From NCBI GenBank assembly GCA_033002965.1, contig JAURVB010014092.1, positions 1-64,000 of the forward strand: 64,000 bases of DNA. Direction: 5' to 3'. Each line of letters begins with the position of its first letter. The first letter of the stretch is position 1. Of this stretch, positions 23,720 to 35,509 are shown in pieces. A program made the translations under genes and the position numbers. This stretch comes from Piper betle (lineage: Eukaryota > Streptophyta > Magnoliopsida > Piperales > Piperaceae). The notes under the pieces were generated by a model that was not told where the DNA came from, made no database searches, and worked only from the letters and a program-made list of their open reading frames with translations.

Positions 23720-24206
23720 ATGGCACTAGAAGCTGCGGCTTTCCCTCATAGTGTTCTTACCTACAGTTGCAAGGATTTGTGCAATTCTTTGGCATCAGCA
23801 TTAACCCATAATTACAGAGTTTTGGATAAGCAAGAGGGTGGTTTTGTCAGAGACTTACAATCATATGGGAGATCCTCTTGATCTTCCATGTGGAAATGAT
23901 TGGGTGTACCCATATTCGCCCGTGGTGCAACATCTCAAGTGGGAGATGATCAGGAATACTTCTCGGGAGATTCGTGGCCAAGATCATCACAGCATTGGTT
24001 TAACAGATAAATCACATAGTACTATTCCTGCTGGGGCAGAGGCAAGTAGAAGAAAGAGGAGGAGCACCAAGAGCTGCAAGAACAAGGAAGAAGTTGAGAA
24101 CCAGAGGATGACACACATTGCTGTTGAACGAAATCGAAGAAAGCAAATGAACGAATATCTTGCGGTGCTTCGTTCTCTAATGCCACCTTCATATGTTCAA
24201 AGGGTA

Positions 24207-24253
<47 letters not shown>

Positions 24254-25023
24254 CCGCCGCTTGTAGCTTATCGTCATGGGCGTATATGTGTGTGTAACAA
24301 TTCCTAGTTGTTTATACTCTTTGAATCGAATCAAGTAGACGCATAGTGTAATTTGTTCCTTGCCATGTAGAGTGACCAAGCATCCATCGTTGGGGGGCAA
24401 TTAATTTTGTCAAAGAACTGGAACAGCTCCACCAATCTCTGGAAGCTCAAAAGAGAGTGGCCCAACCACCAAACCAGTCTATACCCTTTTTCCTTTTGCA
24501 GAATTTTTCACCTTTCCCCAATACTCGTCTTCTAACTCTGCTTGCTCTAGTACCGAAGGTATGACCAAGGGCAGGTCGGCTATGGCGGACATAGAAGTGA
24601 CCCTGGCAGAGAACCATGCTAACGTCAAAGTTCTGTCCAAGAAACGGCCCAAGCAGCTGCTTCGAATTATGTCTGGCCTCCAGAGCTTTCATCTCACTGT
24701 CCTCCACCTAAACGTCACCAGCTATGACCAGATGGCCCTTTACTCTTTTAGCCTCAAGGTGCAAATCAAAACTCATCATTCTCTGTTTTCTATATGCTTT
24801 CACCTTTCTCTCAATTACAAAATTGGGTATCTATTGAAATAAGAGGTGATTAATTATTTGAAGCAAACTTATCAAGAGTGGGGAAATTGTGTAGGTTGAA
24901 GACGAATGCGGGTTGAGTTCGGTAGATGAAATCGCAACTGCAGTTCATCGAATCATCGTTGAGATTAATCACGAAGTTCATGAGCAAACGAAGTCGCAGG
25001 CACAATCAAACCTTCCTTGTTAA
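23720..25023 (+). CDS. Group Ia bHLH transcription factor (bHLH94/96/71-like)
   Basis: A DNA-binding regulator of the subgroup that also contains SPCH, MUTE and FAMA. The start ATG at 23720 opens [19 protein letters not shown], typical of the bHLH94/96 branch. The basic region [20 protein letters not shown] (24093-24152) has the E-box-contacting H-E-R pattern, followed by [13 protein letters not shown] short intron (about 24204-24370) splits the bHLH; helix 2 resumes as SDQASIVGG...[15 protein letters not shown]. The C-terminal ACT-like part ([37 protein letters not shown]) ends exon 3 near 24759, and a last exon (about 24895-25023) ends AQSNLPC-stop. Frame breaks occur near 23870-23895 (also a TGA at 23879), in a G6 run at 24392-24397 and near 24511-24519. 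Either it is a recent pseudogene or the consensus is wrong; the rest is well conserved. Confidence 0.88.
24209..24251. repeat. (CT)n microsatellite in the first bHLH intron
   Basis: About 20 CT units start five to ten bases after the GT donor that follows the PSYVQR codons, followed by ccgccgccg. Confidence 0.95.
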
Positions 25024-26506
25024 TTTGTTGCGAACATAAAATGCATCTCTTTCATGTATCATAAGGTGGGCCTTCTCAGGCTTATTTGGATGTTTATATG
25101 CAAATCTAATCTACCGTCAAACCGACAATTTCAATCAATTACTGTTATTCATTATCAACGCAATGCAGTTAGTGCTGTTTTTTCACATCTCAAGTGAACC
25201 CTTGTGACTTTGTCCCTTTGCATGGTTAATTTTATTCTTGTGTACTTTCTTCAACGTAAGATTAAACAAGGGAAAGACATTTGATCCGAAGAGTAGCAAG
25301 AGCACGTAGGTTTCTGATCATGTGGAACATGAAAAGGTACGAAACAAAGCTACCATGAACAGGATCAGACGAGCTCTCGTGAAGGTTATCAGAGTGCTTT
25401 ATGTCATTGTGGGCCAAGAATCGATGTCAAATTCAGAACAAGAAACAAGAAAACCCATAGCAAGTTCGAGAGAGCAGAGATATCCCGACGTCAAAATGTC
25501 GACCTGTGAAAACACTAGCTTTGCTGCTTCGTGGTTAATACTTAATACTATCACAATACGGTAGATAATTAGGAAAACGGGAGTTGATCAGATGATCCCT
25601 TGCACCTACAAGATCTTATTATATAAAATAATATCGTTGACAAAAATGAACATGTTCTACTAAATTATTAACTATTCTAAACAAGAGGAACATGTTTATC
25701 TTTTGTTGATAGTTTTCTCTGTAACTCAAGATACCCGCAGCTTCTTCGACTTGATAAATGGGTTTTTCTCGTATGAATGAGCTCAAAATTAGTCATTCTG
25801 TAGATTTTATGTATAATCACTTCTCCACCTATATTAATTTTCAATTTATTTTCATAAATTATTTCTCACAAAATGCGCACAGTAAAGACAGCTTGGCTTT
25901 CGTGTGCCTGGAAGAAAACTCGTAAAACAAGAGCCATCCAGCCCGAAATTGAAAGTGCTAACAACATCTTTCAACTTAAGATAAATGAATCGACTCTTGC
26001 AAATAAGAATTTTGAAGAGTGGTTTCAGTGTGAAGATCGAGTTTTCACGTGAGAACAACCATCCCTTTTTTATTTCAATCCCTTTCATCTGGAGCTCACA
26101 TTGCTGTGCATGGACAGGATCATTGATGAGACTATATGCAAAGAATGAACAACATTCCAAATCGTCATATGAAGCAAGATATAATCATATTTCACCCATG
26201 CCTTATCAATCCATGAGTTAGAATTTGTGCATCGATCATGGAAGTTTATACTCATTTACGCATCTGGAAACCGAAACAGGAACAACTCACATTTATATAT
26301 CTTGGGCTATCTGCACTTGAATATATAGACGACAACACAGTTCATAGTTCAGACTATATACATTCGACTGCACACAGCACAAAACCTCTGAGTTTCTTTG
26401 CCTTAGAGCAAACTACCTTTATCTTCCTTCAACAAACAAAGACTTTTCTAATAAGGACTTGGCAAGGAAAGATGACATTTTTCCAAAACAAATCCGCAAT
26501 GCCATA
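25024..26506. other. Intergenic region between the bHLH and ATL genes
   Basis: The 3' ends of the two genes converge here. No further exon is recognised. The open frame at 25322-25564 has no known motif. Confidence 0.5.
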
Positions 26507-27635
26507 TCACTGCGATCGTAAGGGAAGAACAGATCTCCTGTTTCTGTTATGTCTCTTTGGAAAGAAATTACCACTGCTAGAGTAAGATCGTTTCATCGCT
26601 ACTGGCCTGTTGAGCAATAAAGAACCTTTAGTGGCCTGGCTACCTTTCTTATTATCCCCGTCATGTTTTGCTTGTCGGGGAGCAACTAAGGACGAGTAAA
26701 TCTTTGAAGCAGCCGAAGAGTCCATTGAAACAGAACGTCTCACTGGTTGGAGCTCTTCACCTATACCTTTCTCCAATATGAGCTCGTCTTGCCCGTGGTT
26801 TCTGGCCAAGTCACTGATAGCTCTAGTCCCAGAACTTGATTCCCCATTCAAAGTATTAACATCCATCATCCTTCCATCTTCTCCTTCAGCTTCAGATGTC
26901 AATTCTTCCTCCAAATTTTGCCCATCTGCATGCATATCCAAGCTAGTAACGCTTTGGGAATTTTCACGGGGAAGTCCAACAGGGTTATCATCTGGAACTT
27001 GCAGATTGTCGGCAGATGAAATTGCAGGATCAGACACAATATGGGCTCGACAAAGGGGGCAATTGACATGAGATCTCAACCATGTATCAATACAATTAAC
27101 ATGAAAGGCATGGCTACACTTGGGAAGAAGACGAACATCTTCATCATCCCGAAATTCAGAAAGACAAACTGAACAGTCAGTTCCTTCAATTAGACCATCA
27201 CCATTCTTGTACTTACAAATAGTTATAGCGTTGATAACCGACTGTTCAAGCCCCAAAGTGTTAATATACCACACGTAATTCACAGGCGGCTCCATAACCT
27301 CACCCCTTCTTCCTCTTCCTCGTCTCTCCCTTGCCTGATAGAAGGAGCTCTTGTTCTCCAACCAATACAAAACTGGGCGACGATAGCATAACAAGTCAAA
27401 ACCAAGAACAAACTACAGAGAACGATTATGACGATGATGTGCGTCGTTGACAGACCAGAGTGGTGATCCACCGTAGAAAGTGGAGGGGGAGGAACCACAT
27501 AGTCATCGGGGGATAGACAGCATACTCATCGGGGGGATATAGAGCATAGCAATAATTGGGGCATTTCGAAGGACCCTTCTTGCATTCACATTGATCATCG
27601 ATGTTGTCAGGAAAAAGAATCCTGCGGTAATCCAT
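26507..27635 (-). CDS. ATL-family RING-H2 E3 ubiquitin ligase
   Basis: A membrane-anchored E3 ligase that passes ubiquitin from an E2 to target proteins. The single-exon reading starts MDYRRILFPDN at 27635 with a Cys-rich luminal stretch (CECKKGPSKCPNYCYALYPP). It continues with one membrane helix (HIIVIIVLCSLFLVLTCYAI, about 27437-27378), then the GLD-like motif INTLGLEQSVI, the RING-H2 domain CSVCLSEF..DE..RLLPKCSHAFH, VNCIDTWLRSHVNCPLC with all eight zinc ligands, and a long Ser-rich tail ending LPLRSQ-stop at 26507. Total length is about 376 residues, normal for ATL51/52/54-like members. The frame is broken at a C5 run (27508-27512, six expected) and at CCCC 27303-27306 (five expected), each by one missing base. 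Since everything else is conserved, I suspect sequence error. Confidence 0.9.
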
Positions 27636-29283
27636 GACAACTGATGGAAGAACTTAAAAGTTACACTCACCAAGAAGAAGGGTCATGAGAATTCATGCGC
27701 AAAGATGATGATCCAGAGCCAGGAAGAGGAAGAGACAGAGACTTGATAGTCAGTTGAAGTTAATTTCGGCGGTGTAAGTCAACGATAGCGATTGAGAGAA
27801 GCGTTTACTGGGTATTCCATCCACCAGCTAAGGCAAGCCATTGACTATCTCTCGCGTGCAACTTGCTTAACGTGTTACGTGTTCATTATTCTAATTCTAC
27901 AGAATGTGACAATGTACCCTTTCATCGGTAAGGTTAGAAATTTTGTACTTATATTTCTTTTCAAGTAACATCCGAAGTTGAAATTTATGGTTAAGATATC
28001 AGCACTTGGAAAGAGTCAAAAGAAGAGCCCTCTTTTATTAAAAAAAGAATGGAAAACTCTAAATCTGTATTGCATTTGCTCCCTATTAACAAGTGCTTTT
28101 AAAAAAATGAAATACTTATTCAGAATCGGTCAATACTTATTCGGGTTTAGAGAGTGTGAATGATGCAGTGGCTGTGACTAGAGTTCGTATGCCGAAGTGC
28201 TTGCCCAATGGCCAAGTGGTTGATTCTAATCCCCATCCAACATTTCTTGCATCTGCCTCATAAGCAAAAAACTGTCGCTCTCACAGCGTGATTCATTCAC
28301 TCGACCAATTAATTGACTAATGACTACTAGCGGATGGTTAGAGCAGTCGGTCATGTTACGGCAACTGCAATGAAGATATCTACTTGCGAATTGACCGCAA
28401 TTTCATTTTCTCACATTAATGGTGGGGACCAAACAGCAAATTTTTCCCTACTTTATATCATTTTCAAGTAACATCTACCTATACCAATTAATGAATTTGT
28501 TCCTGCAAAAAAATAACCAATGAATTTGTGGGGGTGGGTGGGGGAGAGGCGTGCGTGTGTATCCTAGCATTTCATTTGAATGGTAAGTTGCATTGCAACT
28601 TGTGCTTGGACTTGTCACCAAAAACACCATGATCATATATATCGCTACTGATTAATTCCCTCTACTACTAGTACATTATAAATCAAAAACAACTTCTGAG
28701 CTGCAGGTGAACTGCCTTTTCTAAGAAGGGTGGGTTTCTATAACGGTAATGCTTTGATAGTTAATACACACTAAAATTCGATGATTTAGCTTTGAAAATC
28801 AAATGAAATAAATGGTTGTCTTAAAAAGATCAACAAAAACAAAGATAGTGAAGTTTCTAATCCGGGTGATGATTTGGCAATTCCTAAAGACAGCGTGTTT
28901 GTTCAAGTATGACGTCTCTTAGCTTCTCATAAAGTACAAAGTATGTTCATCGTCTTCATTACATATGGCCGAAATCCCTTCACTGTTGTCTCACTATGAA
29001 TGAACACTATAGATTCTCATTAAAGATGAATCAAGCCGATGAATGAATGATATAAATGAATGCAGCCTCTATCTTTTGCTAAACTTTATGACCGACACAT
29101 TGTAAAACCAAAATAATATAGCAAGCTTAGTTCACATCTAACAATAATATTCCTAACGTATATGACATCAGTTTTGCTGGCAGAGAACTAATAGGACAAA
29201 CGTAATGCTTATATTTACATGACATAAATATGCGGGAGACCTCGCTAAATGAATTAAAAAATGTAAACGCAAAGAGAAGATCG
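27636..29283. other. Intergenic region, ATL promoter side
   Basis: No coding exon is recognised. A G-rich stretch lies at 28531-28548. The 3' region of PSS1 lies to the right. Confidence 0.5.
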
Positions 29284-32200
29284 CTATTGCCTTTTTTCCC
29301 GATAAATTTATGAAGTTGCCACGTCCATGCAAGTAAGAAGAGTACAAGGATCACCCCAGCACTTGACCAAAAACTAACCAACCATAAAGGCATAGGATTG
29401 GGGAATAACCCTGGTAAAAATGTCACAGAAAATAAGCAGATGTAAACGACAAAAACGAATGGGAAGGTTCAGAGCTACCCCGGACAAAATAGACTAAAAA
29501 TTGGAAACCATACCATGGCCAAACTTGATACAAATAAGGAGCTCCACTATACAAATTGCTAGAGAAAGCCAACAAAATGCCCCAACTTTTTTCAGCGGTT
29601 TCCTGCAATCATACTATACATTGAGAAGCTATAAATTGAACTCCGCAACCTCTCAGGAGCAGGAATTGAGTACAAAAGAAAAATCAGAGAGATGACAACA
29701 CCTGTCTTGCAAGTAGGAGTTGTACTCTCTAATGGTTGGTATTGCAATAAGCCACCATAATATCAATCTGTATATAATAATAGGATTTCGAGGAGGAATC
29801 CACAGGCAAAATTTCAGGAAAAAGTATTAAGTTCAACGGTCAAAAAGACTATGCAGAGGCTCAGCACTTGTATGAACCGCCACGGACCCAATAAAGGATG
29901 CCACTCATCTTTGTCCCATTGAGCAGGTGTAAATTGACCTAATGTTCGCTTTACCTTAAAAAAAGTGAGAAAAGAACATAAGCAAAATGAATTTAAATAT
30001 AATGACTAACCAAAAATAATTAAAGATTGCTATGCCAAACGTTGCCATTTTATCCTTTTTCAAATGGATCAAGCTTGTCTCTTCATTGCTGGAAGCGTTA
30101 ATGAATAAGGATTTATGTAATCAGTTGAATAGAAAGCTTTAAAATATCGCTTTGATTGGCTTCAACGAAGATAAGTAAAAAATGAGAAAAAAGAAAACTC
30201 ACTTTGCCGATGATATTGGTTTGGCGACTTAGACCAACCCATTCATACGTTTTCCATCGAAGTACTTAACAGTGTGCATTCCTGCCCATATACCTGCCAT
30301 TATGGACCGATCAATACAACACTAAAAACATTACAACTGTAATTTATAAAGAAACACGCCTGCTCTAATATTAAATAAGTACTACATAATCTTACAAGAA
30401 GACTTGCATGACCAACCAAACACAAGACTTCAATATGGAAATTAGATTAGAATATTTCCACCTTAATAAAAGCTCTTTATTATATACATAGCAGAACTTC
30501 ACTGAAGATGAAAAACATACTTCCCAAACTAAAAATTAAGGTATGCAATCTCAAAGTAAATCTTGGAGGGGGCCAAGATCTCTTTAGACAAATTGTACTA
30601 TCTTTTCTTTGTATTTTTCTTTTGTCAGATTTTGGTGAAATATCATGAAAATCTCACTCATATCTTTAACAAGCTCTTCTTATTTCCAAAAGAGATCACG
30701 AAATGCCTCCAAATGTACGTATGAGAAGAATAAACTTGCATATAATGCAGAAACATTATCAATGTACCAATAATATATATAAAAAATACTAGAAAAAGAG
30801 GCAGGTCGGAAGTATTACCAAACCAATTGCATATTAGTATATCCAAAATAATACTATCCCACCAGCATTCATTAAAATTTGGTAGCATGTATGAAAAGTG
30901 AGCTGCAAACCAATAAATGAGGTATTAAACATGATTCAAATAAAACATATATATAAGAAAAGATGTTGAATATATTCTGGGACTAACGACCTCCATTAGC
31001 TCAAAACTAACAGAAAGAACCCACAGAAGTGGCTGATTACGAATCATTATAGCTTTACCCCACCATCCCACTATATGAGCTAAAACAAATTCATCAAATA
31101 AAGTGTCCTGCAAGATTTAAAAAATAACAATAAACAGTCAAAATAACTTCCAGTAACTACATAAAATAAATGCAATACAAAATTGGCATAATGAAGAAAA
31201 ATGTTAAAGGTTGATTGATAGTGAGCGTAGTCAGCATACATAAACATTCTTAAACCTGCTCGTGGAACTTTCTGGAACATAAATTCGGCAATCAGCTCCA
31301 TATGATCTTTCAGGAAGCTCTGCAAATTAAAAATCAAATCTTTGTTTAAAAACAGGATAATAGATATAAACTCATATTGAATTAATGAAGAAAATTTCAG
31401 TAAGATTGTTGTCCATACCAATGCCAAGGTCCGGATGAAGATACTTCATGAAGTGACGGGCATCATCACGCCTCTGACAACAAATAGTAGTTTTAAGCAT
31501 TAGAATAATTGTTCAATAGCAAATAATCAATCCTCCCGGCATTGGTTTTCAAGTGAAAACAGCTGACAAATCATCACTTCAGTTATGATACTGATGGTGA
31601 CAACGGTGAGGTAGTGGTTTACTTTACATAAGGAAAATACGTAAGAAAATTCAACAAGAGATCACTTCTATTTACTTCCACTTTTGGTATTATCCAAAAA
31701 CTTATAGGTATTTCAAGAGCTAGATCATTCAATCAGAGATGCACATATTGATTTATTAGTTTAATTTTTCTTATTCAGGTAAAGATGCTTTCATTAAAAT
31801 TGGAAACTAAAAGACTAAAAATATTAGTTCGAAACAACTAAAAACAAAAACAAACAATAAGAATATTGAAATTTAGCCAAAACTTATCTAATGTATAAAA
31901 AAAGACATGAACTAGATTCTAAGAAAAGCTCAAACAATTAAGGAAGGCAAACCTGAAAAAGCAAAAATGTGAGAGCAACAAGGTAAACTACTGCCAGTCC
32001 ATGAACTAACCGCCAAATTGCAGGGTGAGGGCGTATAAGAACTCTGTAAATTTTTCAAAATTCAAATTCAATAATCGTATTAGCATAAAAATAACAAGTT
32101 GTCACATATAATCTTAAGTAGTGCAATCTACATTAAGATGTTTTCTTCCAATTACATGCAATAAGGGAAGAAAAACAACAAAATAAAACAGCAAATCTAA

Positions 32201-33203
32201 AGAAAGAAAAACTGCCAGCCTATAATCATTAAAAGATACAAAGCGAGATTAACACAACTCAATGAAAGGAAACAAAGCTATTTTGACATACGTAGAAGGC
32301 GCTTGAAGTAAGCAGTATGCGAGAAAGACTGCAATCATAGCCCATACTCCCCTACAGGACACTTCATTAGTTTCGAAAGAGGATTATTACAATAAGGTCA
32401 AGTAGAAAATCAGTAAATAAATTTTAGAAGTGTGCAGAATGTACAGAAAAAGTAGAATACCTCTTAACAGCTGTCACCACGTCTAACACACTATCTGGAT
32501 CAAGAGCTCCACTAGCCCAACTGAAAATACCAAAAAAATCATGTTATACATAAACAACTTCTGTACAAATCTTTCCAAAAACAGGGCTGTAGATTGATTC
32601 TAAGAATGCCGAAGTAAAATCACACTGCCAGAACTCCCAATTCTTCACATCCATCGGGGCAATTAATCCATTAAACTTTTAATAGGACCAGTTCATCATA
32701 CAATTGTGCTTGTTTGAAAACTATCACTTCTGCACAAAAAAGCCCACAATATATACACACCTTTTTACCCGTGACCTTAAAGGTGATAGCATATAAATAA
32801 ATAAATAAGTAAAATTTTGTTTGAACGTTGCATGATTATTAGCACACAGGCAAGTGACAACTTGTCCAAGACTTCTAAATTCATCAATCAAAATATACAA
32901 ACTTAACAAAAAAAACATTTTGAAAGAGGAATAAGTATAAAGTCTCTGTTATCATAGATGTGGGGAAAAAACTTATCAATACATGTAGGTACGAGTTTAA
33001 AGAAGCTAATTTACATAAGCAGACATGCACCGACGAGCAATAAAGTGACAGTTCGGGGCTTGTATGCCCATGCAGTCCATGGATCAATTTCTTCATCATG
33101 TGACATTTTCAGCATGTCTTCTTGACAAAAGTCATCCTTTTTCTTTGTTCTTTGATAACCATTAAGATCCAAGCGAGTCTCAACCTGAACTTTTTGGTTA
33201 TCC
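29284..33203 (-). CDS. PSS1: Phosphatidylserine synthase, base-exchange type (PSS1-like)
   Basis: This ER-membrane enzyme makes phosphatidylserine by swapping serine for the head group of an existing phospholipid. Exons, in gene order: 33203-33015, 32520-32461, 32351-32292, 32043-31953, 31473-31419, 31319-31240, 31107-30991, 30902-30819, 30293-30203, 29954-29702, 29602-29514 and 29410-29284, all with GT..AG borders. Family blocks: [86 protein letters not shown] and EYNSYLQDR. Four one-base losses in A/T runs interrupt the frame (30894-30897, 30250-30253, 29819-29823, 29292-29297). Restoring the last would give a stop right after GKKRQ, a normal-looking C-terminus; otherwise the frame runs to 29127. 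The codon where initiation is expected is TTG (TTG-GAT-CTT-AAT), so the true start is unresolved. About 420 residues. Confidence 0.93.
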
Positions 33204-34119
33204 CTGCCAAAAGGAAATTTAATAGAAGTTAGTGAGAGCAAATAGTTGGCACAGGCAAGCCCAAAAACAAACATGTCTATATTCCATGAATTGCATTTGG
33301 AACGTAGCAGATGACTAAAAGAAAGAGAACACAATATGTTAATTACACGGAATTTTCACAAATTGTTAGAACCATGAGCCAAAAATAGCTCAGATAGAAA
33401 TTTCAAATATTTTCTTTCATGAAAGCGGTAACTACTGCAGGTGAATATTAAAAAAAATAATTGCAAATCTAATTAAGGCAAGTCATACACAATGAAAAGC
33501 AAAAACCTCAATCAAAATGAACAAAGAACAGAGTAGCATACATTTTGAAACTAGGAAACTACATTTTGTGTTAAAATTTCAAAGAATAAAAAGCTCAGAT
33601 AAAAAAGGTCCAAACAAATCTACTCTAGCAAGTCAGCCTATTGGTTAATGAAGTTCTAGTTGAAGACATTAAAGACTTGTACCCTCAGTCAGCAAACTTG
33701 GTAATGTGTCTTTATTCAGCAAATTCTGCTAACTTTGTTCAATTGTTAATTCTATCTCCAATTTGATCTTCGGAGTTTCCATGACATTAATTTTTCTATG
33801 CTACAGATAAAATATAAACTTGGTTTCCTGCATAATGCATCTGTTCGATTAAAAATACCCTTTTCTCACATAGATCTCACATCATGCAAGGTCATTACTT
33901 GCAAGTAGATTTAATGGTCACAAAGATTAGAAACATTCACATAATGGTTTCTCAAAAAAAAAATTAAATTAAGTAACTCTAGGCTTGTCAGACAGATATT
34001 CAACCATAACAAACCACACACAATTATGCAGGCATACACCAATTTTGTGGGGATATAAAAAGCAATGGAAAACTCTTCATTGGACTATATACCGAGTATA
34101 AACTTCCCATCAAATTTCA

Positions 34120-35509
34120 TTACTTTTTCCTTTTCAACTTCACGCCAAAAACTGTCTCCAACTTGTCTATGGTCTTCTGGTTTGGTATGGCTTTCCCAGA
34201 CTTGAATTCCTGAAAAAATTTGGGCTTCTTGCTGACCAACTAAAAAACACAAGTAGTTTTAGGAAACCACAAATAAAGAAATATGAACTGCAAACACCAA
34301 AAAGGTACCATGTCATAAACTGACCTGGGCGAGTTGAGCCTGGTTGGGTTTTTTATCCGCTAGAGATTGCATAATGTATCTTTTTAGTTTCGAAGAGACA
34401 TGCTCATCTGCTTATCAAACAATATTGTCCAAATTACATGTAATTATTTCATTAAAAAATCAACAATAATCAATTATAGAGCGACATTATATGCAATATT
34501 TGGTCAATAAAAAGGTAATATCTGGATGACTATATCTCTTACGAATCTAAATATACAATGAAACATTGCTTCCGGTCAATAACAGCATAACAAAAATACT
34601 GCACGTTGCTAACAGGGACAGAGAGCATTGAAGTTTCACGAGATTAATAGTAAGAGAGTAGATTTCAGATTGAGAAATTAAGAGAATCAGATTATCAATA
34701 GAAACTCGCACGAGTGACCAGAAGAACTACACATTTAAACTAGAGAAAGAAGCGTATTGACAATACCATCGTGCACATAAAATAAACTAAGACATTAGAA
34801 TCAACCTCCAGAACATAGATAAAAATTAAAGTTTCCACCTCATCATCACAAATGTAGAAAAAAATGGCGAAAGTACTGATTATCCAGTTATAAGTCAAGA
34901 AGCGTTTGGAGAAGCATATCATCATGAGCAGAAAATATTATGCAAAGTGAAGAACATAATGAAGTCCAATCAACACTTACAAATATGCGTTTCCCCATCA
35001 AGCTCCTTCGCGTTCAAAGAAGTGTTGATCGAGGCAGAACTTTCTGTAGCAGCATTGTCTAATCACAAAACAGTAAAAATCAAATCACATCTTAGTGTCG
35101 CAGCATTTTAAAAAAAATCAATGCATGCTCTGTGTCAGAAAATCCTTAAAATATCAATCAATAAAGCGAACTTTAAACAAAATAATTCACACCCATACAT
35201 CAAAAAAAAAACTGATCATGAACGCGTGAACATATTATGAAGATAAAAAATCCTAGCAATCAAATAATATGATCTCCTATCTACATTGCATCATCTCCAT
35301 GAGCTCCTTGAGATAAAGATCTGATCATATCATAAACACATTTAAAACCAGTCCCAACAATGAGCAAAAAGGAAGCCATTACCATTATTATAGATGTTCC
35401 CCGTTTCAGTTCCACTGTGGTGGACGGTGTCGATGTTCTTCGCCTGCATTGGAGCCGGTGGTATTCTTCCGGTTAACCGATCGGCTCCGAGTCCGGCGAC
35501 GGGGGCCAT
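34120..35509 (-). CDS. Divergent multiprotein bridging factor 1 (MBF1)-like protein
   Basis: MBF1 proteins bridge transcription factors and TBP. Four exons join in phase: 35509-35383, 35058-34981, 34407-34325 and 34239-34120, giving 135 codons plus TAA. The C-terminal half follows the MBF1 helix-turn-helix: SSKLKRYIMQSLADKKPNQA, QLAQ..SKKP.FFQEF.SGKAIPN, then LETVFGVKLKRKK-stop, compared with SGKAIPNQQ..KLERALG.KLRGKK in ordinary MBF1a/b. The middle ASINTSLNAKELD matches the SGTSLNTK.LD linker. The first exon (MAPVAGLGADRLTGRIPPAP) does not carry the usual QDWEPVV start. No frame break is present, unlike its neighbours. It lies about 0.9 kb upstream of PSS1 on the same strand. It could be a fast-evolving paralogue; expression is unknown. 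Confidence 0.78.
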
